64,000 nucleotides of DNA, taken from contig DATMTS010000065.1 of the NCBI GenBank assembly GCA_035564555.1, positions 5,800 through 69,799 on the forward strand, read 5' to 3'. Position numbers and translations under genes: made by a program. This DNA comes from DATMTS01 sp035564555 (GTDB taxonomy: Bacteria; Actinomycetota; Actinomycetes; Actinomycetales; Microbacteriaceae). Below the pieces are notes generated by a model. It was not told the origin of the DNA and searched no databases. It saw only the letters and a program-made list of their open reading frames with translations. This document shows, one piece after another, positions 16,807-25,828 of this stretch. Position 1 is the first letter of the stretch. Each line of letters opens with the position of its first letter.

Positions 16807-17463
16807 TCAACGGGCGTCGCCGGGCGCGGGCTGCGATCCGTAGCCGACCAGGTGCCACTGGATGACCGGCGCGACGCGTGCCACCAGCTCGTCGACGTCG
16901 GCCTTCGCCACCGGATCGAGCTCGAGCACGAACCGCACGGTGATGAACCCGATCACCTGGCTGGCGGCGAGAGCGGCGCGCAGTTCGGCATCGGGGGTGC
17001 GGATGCCGTGGGCGAGGCGGAGGAACACCTCGCGCACCAGGAATTCACGCAGCAGCGCGCCGCCGGCGGCCTGCCCGAAGACGGTGCGGATCATCGCGAT
17101 GGCGCGCTTGCGCACCTTCGCGTCGCTCAACTGATCGAGCAGGAATCGCACGACGTTCTCGCCCACTTCGTCGCGCGGACCGGCCAGGATCGTCTCGATC
17201 ATCCGATCCGGGCGGATCGGCGCGTCGATGATCGCGGCGAACAAGTCGGCCTTGTCGGCGAAGTAGTGATACACCAGCGAAGGATCGACCGCGGCGCGTC
17301 GCGCGATGGCCCGCACCGTGGCGCCGTCGTATCCGTGCTGGGCGAATTCGTCGGCGGCGGCGCGCACGATGCCGGCTCGGGCATCCGCCCGCCGGGAGCC
17401 CGCCTTCGGCCGACCGCGCCTTCGCTTCCCGGCGGCGGGGCCCGAAAACTCCTCTGCCTGCAC
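16807..17463 (-). CDS. TetR family regulator of the ABC exporter
   Basis: The 218-residue protein opens with a basic KRRRGRPKAGSRRADARAG, then the TetR DNA-binding helices (IVRAAADEFAQHGYDGATVR and AIARRAAVDPSLVYHYFADK). The C-terminal domain resembles the TetR_C_17-like group with a FVLELDPVA stretch. It starts the minus-strand unit TetR-ATPase-permease. Start choice: GTG at 17463 gives normal length; an ATG at 17514 would add 17 residues. No clear operator was found in the 141-base gap before the divergent lemA gene. Confidence 0.85.
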   Translation of the reverse strand: MQAEEFSGPAAGKRRRGRPKAGSRRADARAGIVRAAADEFAQHGYDGATVRAIARRAAVDPSLVYHYFADKADLFAAIIDAPIRPDRMIETILAGPRDEVGENVVRFLLDQLSDAKVRKRAIAMIRTVFGQAAGGALLREFLVREVFLRLAHGIRTPDAELRAALAASQVIGFITVRFVLELDPVAKADVDELVARVAPVIQWHLVGYGSQPAPGDAR

Positions 17464-17604
17464 GCCGCGTAGCTTACTCGTGCACGTACCCCGACGAGTT
17501 GCTTCGAGACTCATGGGAACCGCCGGGGAGCCCACCATGCCGCCGGTAGGATGACAGGGTGTCCGTCGTGGCACGGCCTCAGAGAACCAAGGAGTTCCCC
17601 GCCA

Positions 17605-18171
17605 ATGGAATGGCTCATCCCCGTCATCGTCGTCGTCGTGATCGTCGTGATCATCGGGATCTACTTCTGGGCGACCTACAACTCCCTGGTCACCCTGAAT
17701 GTGCGCGTCGACGAGGCCTGGAGCGACATCACCGTGCAACTCAAGCGCCGTGCCGATCTCATCCCGAACCTGATCGAGACGGTCAAGGGTTATGCCACGC
17801 ACGAGAAGACCGTCTTCGAAGACGTCACCAAAGCGCGCGCCGAGACGCTCTCCGCGCAAGGCCCTGGCGAGGCATCCGTTGCCGAGAACCACCTGCAGTC
17901 GGCCCTGAAGAGCATCTTCGCGGTCGCCGAGGCGTATCCGCAGTTGCAGGCGAGCCAGAACTTCCTGCGCCTGCAGTCCGACCTGGTCGACACCGAAGAC
18001 AAGATCCAGGCCTCACGCCGCTTCTACAACGGCGGCGTGCGCGAGCTGAACACGAAGATCAAGGTGTTCCCCAACAACCTCTTCGCAAAGCGGCTCGGCT
18101 TCGGCGCACGAGAGTTCTTCGAAGTGGCCGACGTCGTGGCGATCGCCGAACCGCCTCGCGTGCAGTTCTGA
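17605..18171 (+). CDS. lemA: LemA family protein
   Basis: The 188-residue protein has one N-terminal membrane helix (residues about 3-24, rich in Val/Ile) and a LemA helical-bundle domain: YNSLVTLNVRVDEAWSDI, LKRRADLIPNLIETVKGYA, LQASQNFLRLQSDLVDTEDK, then RRFYNGGVRELNTKI. LemA proteins are membrane-anchored with the bulk outside; the role is unknown. ATG at 17605 follows AAGGAG at 17588-17593. It is directly followed by htpX, a pairing widespread in bacteria, which implies a shared role in membrane protein quality control. Confidence 0.92.
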   Translation: MEWLIPVIVVVVIVVIIGIYFWATYNSLVTLNVRVDEAWSDITVQLKRRADLIPNLIETVKGYATHEKTVFEDVTKARAETLSAQGPGEASVAENHLQSALKSIFAVAEAYPQLQASQNFLRLQSDLVDTEDKIQASRRFYNGGVRELNTKIKVFPNNLFAKRLGFGAREFFEVADVVAIAEPPRVQF

Positions 18172-18203
18172 TCGACGACTGACCCGAGCTCGACACACAC
18201 CCG

Positions 18204-19106
18204 ATGTACAGGGCAATAGCGCAGAACAAGCGCAACACCGTTTTCATCATCCTGTTCTTCCTGATCATCATCGGCGCGCTGGGATGGCTCGCCAGCGCCA
18301 TCTACGGCAACTCCGCGATCGTGATCGTCACGCTGGTGATCGCGACACTGTATGCCGTCATCCAGTACTTCTCGGCGGGTGCACAGGCCGTAGCGGTGTC
18401 GGGTGCCAGGCAGATCCAGAAGGCAGACAACCCGCGGTTGTGGAACGTGGTCGAGAACCTGACGATCGCGACGGGCACGCCGATGCCGAAGGTGTACGTG
18501 GTCGATGACCCAGCCCCGAACGCGTTCGCGACGGGCCGCGACCCGCAGCACGCGGTGGTCGCCGCCACCACGGGTCTGCTGGAGATCATGGACGACCCGG
18601 AACTCGAGGCGGTGATGGCGCACGAACTCGGCCACGTGCGCAATTACGACATCCGCGTCTCGATGATCGTGTTCGGATTGACGCTGGCTGTCGGATTCAT
18701 CGCCGACATGTTCCTTCGCATGGCGTTCTTCGGCGGTCTCGGCGGCGGCCGCAACAACAACAACAACGGCGGCGGGGGCGGCAACCCGGTCATCATCGTG
18801 TTCGGCCTCGTCGCGATGATCATCGCCCCGCTGGTGGCGACGCTCGTGCAGATGGCCATCTCACGACAGCGGGAGTACCTCGCGGATGCCACCAGCGCCA
18901 TGACCACCCGGCATCCGGATGCCCTCGTGCGCGCGCTCGAGAAGCTGGAGGCCTACGGTCGCCCGATGCGCAGGCAGAACTCCTCGATGGCGCACCTGTG
19001 GATCTCGAATCCATTGAAACCGAGTCTGATGGGCCGGCTGTTCAGCACGCACCCGCCGCTGGAAGACCGCATCGCGCGTCTGCAGAAGATGGGCAGCACC
19101 TTCTAG
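18204..19106 (+). CDS. htpX: membrane zinc metalloprotease HtpX
   Basis: HtpX is a membrane-bound zinc protease that degrades damaged membrane proteins. The 300-residue product has two N-terminal helices, the zinc motif HELGH at 140-144, a third/fourth helix pair and the third ligand region SRQREYLADA. Between the helices that follow the active site lies an odd low-complexity loop, GGGRNNNNNGGGGGN (about residues 180-195), encoded by a repeated aac/ggc tract. The C-terminal STHPPLEDRIARLQ is typical. It lies 32 bases after lemA and is probably cotranscribed. Confidence 0.95.
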   Translation: MYRAIAQNKRNTVFIILFFLIIIGALGWLASAIYGNSAIVIVTLVIATLYAVIQYFSAGAQAVAVSGARQIQKADNPRLWNVVENLTIATGTPMPKVYVVDDPAPNAFATGRDPQHAVVAATTGLLEIMDDPELEAVMAHELGHVRNYDIRVSMIVFGLTLAVGFIADMFLRMAFFGGLGGGRNNNNNGGGGGNPVIIVFGLVAMIIAPLVATLVQMAISRQREYLADATSAMTTRHPDALVRALEKLEAYGRPMRRQNSSMAHLWISNPLKPSLMGRLFSTHPPLEDRIARLQKMGSTF

Positions 19107-19207
19107 CATCCGCTGTCGCGCGGCGCGCGGGAAGACGCTTGACGAGCACTGCCGTCCAGTGGAATGTTTGTGCTGTCCATCTCGGCACCGTCGTCGACCA
19201 CTCGGCA

Positions 19208-19232
19208 GCGGTGCTGAGTTCGTCAGCACCGC
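19208..19232. promoter_or_regulatory. 10-bp inverted repeat just before the DUF3311 ribosome site
   Basis: GCGGTGCTGA at 19208-19217 and TCAGCACCGC at 19223-19232 are exact reverse complements around GTTCG. The repeat ends four bases before the GAGGAGA ribosome site of the symporter operon, so it could be an operator or an RNA hairpin affecting translation. A TTGACG (-35-like) lies at 19139-19144. Confidence 0.45.
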
Positions 19233-19248
19233 ATTCGAGGAGACGCCG

Positions 19249-19572
19249 TTGTCCGATCCCGATGTACCCACGCGAGGGCCGGCACGTCCCGGTCCGTACG
19301 CGATCGCCGGCGTGATCATCGTCGTTGCGATCGTCTTGCCGCTGATCGTGCCGTTGTACGCGTTCCACGATCCGACGCTCGGGGGCATGCCGTTCTTCTA
19401 CTGGTACCAGTTGCTGTGGGTGCCGATCGATTCGCTGCTGCTGTGGATCACCTTCCTGATCATGCGCAAAGAAGACCTGCGACGCCGCGAGGCCGTGCGC
19501 GAGGAGAAGGAGCGCGTGATGCGTGAAGCGGGCATGACCGGTCCGACCGGCGAGGGGAGGGCAGCAGAATGA
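19249..19572 (+). CDS. DUF3311 small membrane protein
   Basis: The 107-residue protein has two membrane helices (about residues 15-38 and 55-75) and a charged C-terminal tail (MRKEDLRRREAVREEKERV). The core ...LPLIVPLYAFHDPTLGGMPFFYWYQLLW is the DUF3311 pattern. TTG at 19249 is chosen because GAGGAGA at 19237-19243 lies just upstream. Its stop overlaps the ATG of the symporter gene. Such small proteins regularly accompany SSS symporters and are presumed accessory subunits, comparable in arrangement to YhdT-PanF. Confidence 0.82.
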   Translation: MSDPDVPTRGPARPGPYAIAGVIIVVAIVLPLIVPLYAFHDPTLGGMPFFYWYQLLWVPIDSLLLWITFLIMRKEDLRRREAVREEKERVMREAGMTGPTGEGRAAE

Positions 19573-21299
19573 GCGCAGCAATGGATGCCGTTGCACGGGT
19601 CGTGCTCGAGGGAACGGTGGGCAAAGACGGCTCTCGGCCGGTCAACTGGGTCGCACTGATCGTGGTCATCATCCTGTTCGTGATCGTCGCGGTGCTCGGA
19701 TTCCTCGCCTCCCGGTGGCGCACGGCGCCGGCCGACCGAGGTCTGAAGAGCCTTGACCAGTGGGGCCTGGGCGGCCGCGGGTTCGGCTCCTGGGTCACGT
19801 GGTTCCTGCTCGGCGGCGATCTCTACACGGCCTACACCTTCGTCGCGGTGCCCGCCGCGATGTGGGCGTCGGGCGCGGTCAGCGGATTCTTCGCCGTGCC
19901 GTACACGATCGTGCTCTATCCGATCGTGTTCCTGCTGATGAGCCGGCTGTGGTCGGTCTCGCACCGGCATGGCTATGTCACTCCGGCGGACTTCGTCGGC
20001 GGCCGTTATCGCAGCAAGACGCTGTCGACAGCCGTCGCCGTGACCGGGATCATCGCCACGATGCCCTACATCGCGCTGCAGCTGGTGGGCATCAAGTCGG
20101 TACTGACGGTTCTCGGGCTCGGCTCGAACACCAACCCGTTCATGGCCGACCTGCCCCTGATCATCGCCTTCGTCGTGCTGGCCGCCTACACCTACACCGG
20201 CGGGCTCCGAGCTCCGGCGCTGATCGCGATCGTGAAAGACATCCTGATCTACATCGCCATCATCGTGGCGATCATCTACCTGCCGGCACATTTCGGCGGT
20301 TGGGGTGCCATCTTCGGGGCCGCGGACAAGAAGCTCAGTGCCACGAACCCGGCTACCGGCTTGCCGTTCGGTCCGATCATCCCGGGGGCGACGACCTTCA
20401 ACGCCTACTGGACACTCGCTCTCGGCTCGGCGATGGCGCTGTTCATGTACCCGCACTCGATCACCGGCGTACTGGCGACCAAGAGCCGTAACACCATCCG
20501 CCGCAACGCCATGGTGCTGCCGCTCTACTCGCTCATGCTCGGCTTTCTCGCCCTGCTCGGCTACGTCGCGATCAAGGCGGGCACCATGCCGGTGGACACG
20601 AACGGGAAGATCAACGCGCAGCTGGTGATCCCGCAACTGTTCCTCGACAGCTTCCCGAGTTGGTTCTCAGGCGTCGCGCTCGCCGCGATCGCGATCGGGG
20701 CGCTGGTGCCGGCGGCGATCATGTCGATCGCGGCCTCGAACCTGTTCACGCGCAACATCTACAAGGACCTGTTCCGCGCGAAGTCGACGCCGGCGCACGA
20801 AGCGAAGGTTTCCAAGCTCGTCTCGCTCATCATCAAGTTCGGCGCATTGGCGTTCGTGCTCGGAATGGACACCAGCGCTGCGATCAACTTGCAACTGCTG
20901 GGCGGGGTCTGGATCCTGCAGACGTTCCCGTCGATCGTCGCCGGGCTCTATACGCGGTGGTTCAACAAATGGGCCCTGGTTGCAGGCTGGGCAGCAGGCA
21001 TCCTGTACGGCACGATCGCCGCATACAACGTGATCAATCCGGTCACGCACGCCCACTTCGGCGGTTCGATCGCCCCGTTCTTCCCGTTCGCAACACCGCC
21101 GATCTACATCGGCGTATCGGCGTTCGTGGTCAACGCGGTGGTCGCAGTCGTCGTGACCCTGGTTCTTCGCGCGTTCAAAGTCGCCGACACGGCGGACGCC
21201 ACTCGGCCCAGCGACTTCGGCGCCGACGAGAACGATCCGAAGGTTGTCGCGATCGAGAAGGTGCAGCCTCCGTTGAACCCCGACGTCGACCGCGTGTAG
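19569..21299 (+). CDS. sodium:solute symporter (SSS family)
   Basis: The 576-residue protein has about 13 membrane helices and the SSS fold. YTAYTFVAVPAAMWASG and the YVTPADFVGGRYRSKTLST segment match the monocarboxylate/pantothenate-type branch (MctP/PutP relatives). It uses the Na+ gradient to import a small solute, probably an organic acid. ATG at 19569 overlaps the DUF3311 stop (ATGA) and GGGGAGGG at 19553-19560 serves as ribosome site, so the two are coupled. The C-terminal 40 residues are cytoplasmic and acidic. Confidence 0.9.
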   Translation: MSAAMDAVARVVLEGTVGKDGSRPVNWVALIVVIILFVIVAVLGFLASRWRTAPADRGLKSLDQWGLGGRGFGSWVTWFLLGGDLYTAYTFVAVPAAMWASGAVSGFFAVPYTIVLYPIVFLLMSRLWSVSHRHGYVTPADFVGGRYRSKTLSTAVAVTGIIATMPYIALQLVGIKSVLTVLGLGSNTNPFMADLPLIIAFVVLAAYTYTGGLRAPALIAIVKDILIYIAIIVAIIYLPAHFGGWGAIFGAADKKLSATNPATGLPFGPIIPGATTFNAYWTLALGSAMALFMYPHSITGVLATKSRNTIRRNAMVLPLYSLMLGFLALLGYVAIKAGTMPVDTNGKINAQLVIPQLFLDSFPSWFSGVALAAIAIGALVPAAIMSIAASNLFTRNIYKDLFRAKSTPAHEAKVSKLVSLIIKFGALAFVLGMDTSAAINLQLLGGVWILQTFPSIVAGLYTRWFNKWALVAGWAAGILYGTIAAYNVINPVTHAHFGGSIAPFFPFATPPIYIGVSAFVVNAVVAVVVTLVLRAFKVADTADATRPSDFGADENDPKVVAIEKVQPPLNPDVDRV

Positions 21300-21341
21300 C
21301 GGTCGGCGCCCGATCAGCGCACCCGTCGGCTGAGGCTGTGC

Positions 21342-22568
21342 TCAGTGCGTTCCTCGGCCGGCGGGAACGATGGCCGAGGCGAGGTCATCCGCAAGGGTGC
21401 CCCGCCCGACGACCTCGACGCCGCCGAGCCCTTGCCAGGCAGCTGTCTCGTGCAGCAGCCCGGCGAGCCGTTCGGCGGTGTCGTGGTCTGCGCCCGGTTC
21501 CGCCCACGCCGCCTGCACGCGCAGCACTCCGGCCTGGCGATCGCTCTTGAGGTCGACTCGGCCCACGATCCGGTCGTCTTGCAGAACGGGCAGAACGTAG
21601 TAGCCGTACACGCGTCTTGGGGCCGGCGTGTAGATCTCGATGCGGTAGCGGAAGCCGAACATCCGTTCCGCGCGCGCCCGTTCCCACACCATCGGGTCGA
21701 ACGGCGAGAGCAGGGACATCGTGTCGATGCGGCGGGGCAGCCGCGCATCGCGGTGCAACCACGCCCGCGCCGCCCGGCCGCCCTTCTCCCAGCCCTGAAC
21801 GGTCACCGGCATGAGCTCGCCTTCGTCTTCCAGTCGCCGGATCGCTTCCATCGCCGGAGCGTTCTTGATGCGGTAGTAATCGGCGAGGTCGCGCGCGGTG
21901 CCGATCCCGTGGGCTCGGGCGGAGCGGCGGATCAACTCCAGCACGGCATCCGGCTTCTCCAGCCGCCGATTCAGGATGTCGTGCGACAGCACCTGCTCGG
22001 CCAGCGCATAGCGACGCTGAAAGCGGGTGCGCCCCGCGATCGCGACTTCGCCGAAATAGAACATGTACTCCAACGCGCGCTTCACGTCGGACCATCCCCA
22101 CCACGGTCCTCGACGCACGTTCGCGTCGTGCTCGATCTCGCTTGCGGCCAGCGGGCCATTGGCTTTCAGTTCGGCGCGTAGCCACTCGACGGTGGCGCGA
22201 TTGCTCTGATACCAGCTGTCGTCCGCCGTGCCGTAGCGGTCGCGGTACTCCAGCATGCGCCAGCCGAACAACGGCCAGTCTTCGCGACGCACGAAGGCCG
22301 CCTCGTGCGCCCAATACTCCGTGTGCGGAGCGCCCGGCCGGAACGTCAGATTGTCGAGCAGCGCCTTCTGATACGGCCCGAGTCGCGCGAACACCGGCAG
22401 GTAGTGGCTGCGCTCGAAGACGTTGACCGAGTCGATCTGCAGGAGATTGATGCGATCGATCAGGCTGTTCAACTGACGGGTGCCGACGCTGGCGGGGCGC
22501 GCACGGCCGAAGCCCTGCGCCGCCAGCGCGACGCGTCTGGCCAGGCTTGCAGAGAGCATCTCGGTCAT
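21342..22568 (-). CDS. YcaQ/AlkX family winged-helix DNA glycosylase
   Basis: The 408-residue protein belongs to the HTH_42 family, whose studied members unhook interstrand crosslinks and remove alkylated bases. The catalytic Gln-x-Asp motif is present as LLQIDSVNVFERSHY (QID near residue 40). Other conserved stretches are YWAHEAAFV, KRALEYMFYFGEVAIAGR, LLSPFDPMVWERAR and RVYGYYVLPVL. ATG at 22568 was chosen; the frame extends further but antisense to the next gene. It is divergent from the AI-2E-type gene, with 51 bases between. Confidence 0.88.
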   Translation of the reverse strand: MTEMLSASLARRVALAAQGFGRARPASVGTRQLNSLIDRINLLQIDSVNVFERSHYLPVFARLGPYQKALLDNLTFRPGAPHTEYWAHEAAFVRREDWPLFGWRMLEYRDRYGTADDSWYQSNRATVEWLRAELKANGPLAASEIEHDANVRRGPWWGWSDVKRALEYMFYFGEVAIAGRTRFQRRYALAEQVLSHDILNRRLEKPDAVLELIRRSARAHGIGTARDLADYYRIKNAPAMEAIRRLEDEGELMPVTVQGWEKGGRAARAWLHRDARLPRRIDTMSLLSPFDPMVWERARAERMFGFRYRIEIYTPAPRRVYGYYVLPVLQDDRIVGRVDLKSDRQAGVLRVQAAWAEPGADHDTAERLAGLLHETAAWQGLGGVEVVGRGTLADDLASAIVPAGRGTH

Positions 22569-22607
22569 TGCGTGCAGCCTAACTGCAGCAGCAGACACGC
22601 CCCGACA

Positions 22608-22613
22608 TAGACT
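22608..22613 (+). promoter_or_regulatory. -10 element, leaderless start of the AI-2E-type gene
   Basis: TAGACT followed by GAACCG and the ATG at 22620. No ribosome site fits between, so transcription probably begins at or next to the start codon. The same arrangement and the same GAACCG occur before the next gene (23906). Confidence 0.5.
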
Positions 22614-22619
22614 GAACCG

Positions 22620-23855
22620 ATGACCTACACGGGGGACGACAGGGGCAGGTCGCGGGTCGCGGGGCCGTTCTCGGCCTTGTTCGCGAAGCGCAGAGCGCAG
22701 GTGCCGCCCGAACTGCCGATCGAGCAATCGTTGCCACGCGGCGTGCGCGTCGCCGGCGCCTGGTCGTGGCGACTGCTGGTGATCGGCGCGGTGATCGCGG
22801 TCGTGATCTTCCTGATCATCCAGCTGCGGCTCATCGTGATCCCGGTACTGATCGCAGTTCTGCTCTCAGCGCTGCTGGTGCCCGTCGTCGACTTCCTGCA
22901 CCGCCACAGCTGGCCGCGCTGGTTGGCGATCGTCCTGGCGATGGTCGGCATCATCGTCGTCGTCTCGGGGCTCGTCTTTCTCGCGATCATGCAGATCCGC
23001 GGGGAGTTCAGCGAATTGCAGACCAGGAGCGCGGCGGCATATCAAGGGCTTCTCGACTGGCTGCGCGGGGCGCCGTTCAACTTCAGCGACGTGCAGCTCG
23101 AGGGCTACCTCGGGTCGTTGTGGTCGGCGCTGCAGCAAGACAGCCAGGTGCTGATCTCCGGCGCACTCTCGATCGGTTCGACCGTCGGACACGTGCTCAC
23201 CGGGCTGCTGCTCACCCTGTTCAGCACCCTGTTCATCCTGATCGACGGCAAAGGCATCTGGGCCTGGGTCGTGCGCGTCTTCCCGCTGCGTTCCCGTGCG
23301 GCGATCGACGGAGCGGGCAAGTCGGGTTGGGTGACATTGCGCAACTTCGTGCGCGTGCAGATCCTCGTCGCGACGATCGACGCGGTCGGAATCGGGCTGG
23401 GTGCATTCTTCCTGGGATTACCGTTGGTGATCCCGATCAGCGTGCTCGTCTTCCTCGGTTCGTTCATTCCGATCGTCGGTGCCGTCATCACGGGAGCGCT
23501 CGCCGTCGTCGTCGCATTGGTCTATACCGGATGGCTGGCCGCCGTCATCATGCTCGCCGTAGTACTGCTCGTGCAGCAGATCGAGGGGCACGTTCTGCAG
23601 CCGTTGATCATGGGCAGCGCGGTCAAGGTGCATCCCCTTGCCGTCGTACTGGTGGTCGCCGCGGGCTCGTTGCTGGCGGGAATTCCAGGCGCTCTGTTCG
23701 CCGTACCGTTCGCCGCGGTGCTCAACGTGATGGTGCGCTACATCTCCAGCGGAACCTGGCGACGCACCCCCGCCGAGCTCTACCTCGCACCTGATTCGGC
23801 ACTGTGGCGCACCGTTCCGCTGGAGCGTCGGAGGACGACCCGACCCGATGTCTGA
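22620..23855 (+). CDS. AI-2E family transporter (YdiK/PerM-like)
   Basis: The 411-residue protein has about eight membrane helices. It opens with a cytoplasmic stretch of roughly 50 residues, a helix pair (LLVIGAVIAVVIFLIIQ and LIVIPVLIAVLLSALLV), a soluble middle part (residues about 125-180) and then the conserved LGLPLVIPISVLVFLGSFIPIVG and QQIEGHVLQPLIMG. This is the AI-2E/PerM permease superfamily, whose members have been linked to autoinducer export or sodium/proton antiport. Substrate here is unknown. Confidence 0.87.
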   Translation: MTYTGDDRGRSRVAGPFSALFAKRRAQVPPELPIEQSLPRGVRVAGAWSWRLLVIGAVIAVVIFLIIQLRLIVIPVLIAVLLSALLVPVVDFLHRHSWPRWLAIVLAMVGIIVVVSGLVFLAIMQIRGEFSELQTRSAAAYQGLLDWLRGAPFNFSDVQLEGYLGSLWSALQQDSQVLISGALSIGSTVGHVLTGLLLTLFSTLFILIDGKGIWAWVVRVFPLRSRAAIDGAGKSGWVTLRNFVRVQILVATIDAVGIGLGAFFLGLPLVIPISVLVFLGSFIPIVGAVITGALAVVVALVYTGWLAAVIMLAVVLLVQQIEGHVLQPLIMGSAVKVHPLAVVLVVAAGSLLAGIPGALFAVPFAAVLNVMVRYISSGTWRRTPAELYLAPDSALWRTVPLERRRTTRPDV

Positions 23856-23905
23856 CCTGTTTCGACCCGCATTCCGGCATGCCGATGCGGGAATGTGTTC
23901 GGCCA

Positions 23906-23911
23906 TAAACT
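23906..23911 (+). promoter_or_regulatory. -10 element, leaderless start of the threonine ammonia-lyase gene
   Basis: TAAACT, then GAACCG, then ATG at 23918. Almost identical to the arrangement at 22608, again with no ribosome site. Confidence 0.5.
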
Positions 23912-23917
23912 GAACCG

Positions 23918-25180
23918 ATGCCATCCACGAGCCGACCTGACCACCCCACGACCGCGGCCGCGCCGAGTCTGACGGAGATCGAGGAGGCCCGGGAGCGCGT
24001 CTCGCGCGTCGCTCAGACCACTCCGATGGAGAGCTCGCGATATCTCAGCGAGTTGCTCGGCGCCCCCGTGCTGCTCAAGTGCGAGAACCTGCAGCGCACC
24101 GGCTCGTACAAGATCCGCGGCGCGTACAACCGGATGGCGCGGTTGAGCGAGGCGGAACGGGCTCGCGGCGTCGTCGCCGCCTCGGCGGGCAATCACGCCC
24201 AAGGCGTGGCGTTCGCCGCGCGCGAACTCGGAATCGCGGCCACGATCTTCATGCCCCTCGGCGTCGCCTTGCCCAAGCTCCAGGCCACGCGGAGCTACGG
24301 CGCCGACGTGGTGCTGGGCGGCGCGACGGTCGACGAGCCGCTGCGCGCCGCCGCGGAATTCGCCGAACGCACGGGCGCCGTTCTCATCCCCCCGTTCGAC
24401 CACCCGGACATCATCGCCGGCCAGGCCACTCTCGGCCTCGACATTGCCGACGAGGTCGACGACCTTCACACGGTCGTGGTGCCGATCGGCGGAGGCGGAT
24501 TGATCGCCGGGGTGGCGAGCGCCGTCAAACAGCGGGCGGCAGCGGCCGGCCGCACGGTCCGCGTGATCGGCGTGCAGGCGGAGAACGCCGCCGCCTACCC
24601 GCCCTCCCTGTTGGCCGGGCGTCCGGTCGACGTGCCGGTGGGCGCGACGATCGCCGACGGCATCGCCGTAGGCCGGCCGGGTGTGCTGAACTTCGAGATC
24701 ATCCGCGACTTGGTCGACGAGGTCGTCACAGTGTCGGATGACGACACCGCCCGCGCCATGCTCGTGCTGTTGGAGCGGGCCAAACTCGTGGTGGAGCCTG
24801 CCGGAGCAGTCGGCATCGCCGCGATCCTGGCAGGCAAGGTAACAGCCGACGGACCGACCGTCGCGATCCTCTCCGGTGGCAACATCGACCCGCTGTTGAT
24901 GCAGCGCGTGATCAGTCACGGACTGGCGGCATCCGACCGGTACCTGACGCTGAAGATCATGCTGCCCGACCTGCCCGGACAACTGGCGCGCACCTCGCAG
25001 CTCGTCGCCGACGCGGGCGCGAATGTGATCGAAGTGCTGCACACCCGGCATGGGCACGGCCTGCAGATCAGCGAGGTCGAGTTGGAACTGAGCGTCGAGA
25101 CGCGCGGTCCCGAGCATCGCGACGAGGTCGTGCAGGTGCTGCGGCAGGCCGGCTACGATCCCGTGGTCGAACTCGACTAG
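23918..25180 (+). CDS. ilvA: threonine ammonia-lyase
   Basis: Converts threonine to 2-oxobutanoate and ammonia, the first step to isoleucine. The 420-residue PLP enzyme has the lysine motif LQRTGSYKIRGAYN, the substrate loop ASAGNHAQG, the glycine loop VPIGGGGLIAG and a C-terminal ACT-like domain of about 75 residues (LKIMLPDLPGQLARTSQLV). It is the single-ACT form, so feedback control by a branched-chain amino acid is possible but not provable. It stands alone, convergent with greA 81 bases on. Confidence 0.92.
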   Translation: MPSTSRPDHPTTAAAPSLTEIEEARERVSRVAQTTPMESSRYLSELLGAPVLLKCENLQRTGSYKIRGAYNRMARLSEAERARGVVAASAGNHAQGVAFAARELGIAATIFMPLGVALPKLQATRSYGADVVLGGATVDEPLRAAAEFAERTGAVLIPPFDHPDIIAGQATLGLDIADEVDDLHTVVVPIGGGGLIAGVASAVKQRAAAAGRTVRVIGVQAENAAAYPPSLLAGRPVDVPVGATIADGIAVGRPGVLNFEIIRDLVDEVVTVSDDDTARAMLVLLERAKLVVEPAGAVGIAAILAGKVTADGPTVAILSGGNIDPLLMQRVISHGLAASDRYLTLKIMLPDLPGQLARTSQLVADAGANVIEVLHTRHGHGLQISEVELELSVETRGPEHRDEVVQVLRQAGYDPVVELD

Positions 25181-25261
25181 CTACTCCCCGGCCGGCTGCT
25201 CCCCGAGGACCAGCTGCTCTCCGCGGGAGGCGCCGCCCTCAGGCCATTCGAGCGCAGTCGG

Positions 25262-25753
25262 CTACTGGCCCGTCCAGGTCTCCACCCCGGTGACCTTGAC
25301 CGAGATCTCGCGCCCGTTCGGTGCCTGGTAGGTGGTGGAGTCGCCGACCTTGAGACCCAGGATCGACGAGCCGAGCGGGCTCTGTTCGCTGTAGACGCTC
25401 AACTCGCTGCCGCCGGCGATCTCGCGATTGCCGATCAGGAAGGTGTCTTCGTCGCCGGCGATGACTGCGGTGACCACCGTGCCGGGCTCCACGACACCGT
25501 GGCTCTCCGGAGCTTCGCCGACCTTCGCGTTGCGCAGCAACTGGGTGAGTTGCGCGATGCGCGCCTCTTGTACGCCCTGCGCATCCTTGGCGGCGTGGTA
25601 CCCGCCGTTCTCCTTCAGATCGCCCTCTTCGCGCGCCGCTTCGATGCGCTTGGCGATCTCGCTGCGACCCGTCGTGCTGAGCTGTTCGAGCTCCGCGGCA
25701 AGTCGGTCGTGCGCCTCCTGGGTCAAGAACGTGACCTGCGACACATCAGTCAT
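25262..25753 (-). CDS. greA: transcription elongation factor GreA
   Basis: GreA rescues backtracked RNA polymerase by stimulating transcript cleavage. The 163-residue protein has the N-terminal coiled coil with AAREEGDLKENGGYHAAKD (acidic tip D50/E53 region) and a C-terminal FKBP-like domain containing SPLGSSILGLKVGDSTTYQAPNG. Length is normal. It reads on the minus strand, downstream of the DUF4307 gene, with a hairpin between them. Confidence 0.95.
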   Translation of the reverse strand: MTDVSQVTFLTQEAHDRLAAELEQLSTTGRSEIAKRIEAAREEGDLKENGGYHAAKDAQGVQEARIAQLTQLLRNAKVGEAPESHGVVEPGTVVTAVIAGDEDTFLIGNREIAGGSELSVYSEQSPLGSSILGLKVGDSTTYQAPNGREISVKVTGVETWTGQ

Positions 25754-25792
25754 GCCGAACTCCTTACCGTGAAAGGGGCTTACTACGATCGA

Positions 25793-25816
25793 CGCCCCGA
25801 CGTATCCGTCAGGGCG
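25793..25816 (-). terminator. hairpin between the DUF4307 gene and greA
   Basis: A 10-base stem with one G-T pair (25793-25802 with 25807-25816) and a 4-base loop. It sits 13 bases after the DUF4307 stop and 40 bases before greA. It probably terminates the former; a role in the greA leader is also possible. Confidence 0.5.
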
Positions 25817-25828
25817 TATCAGAAGATT

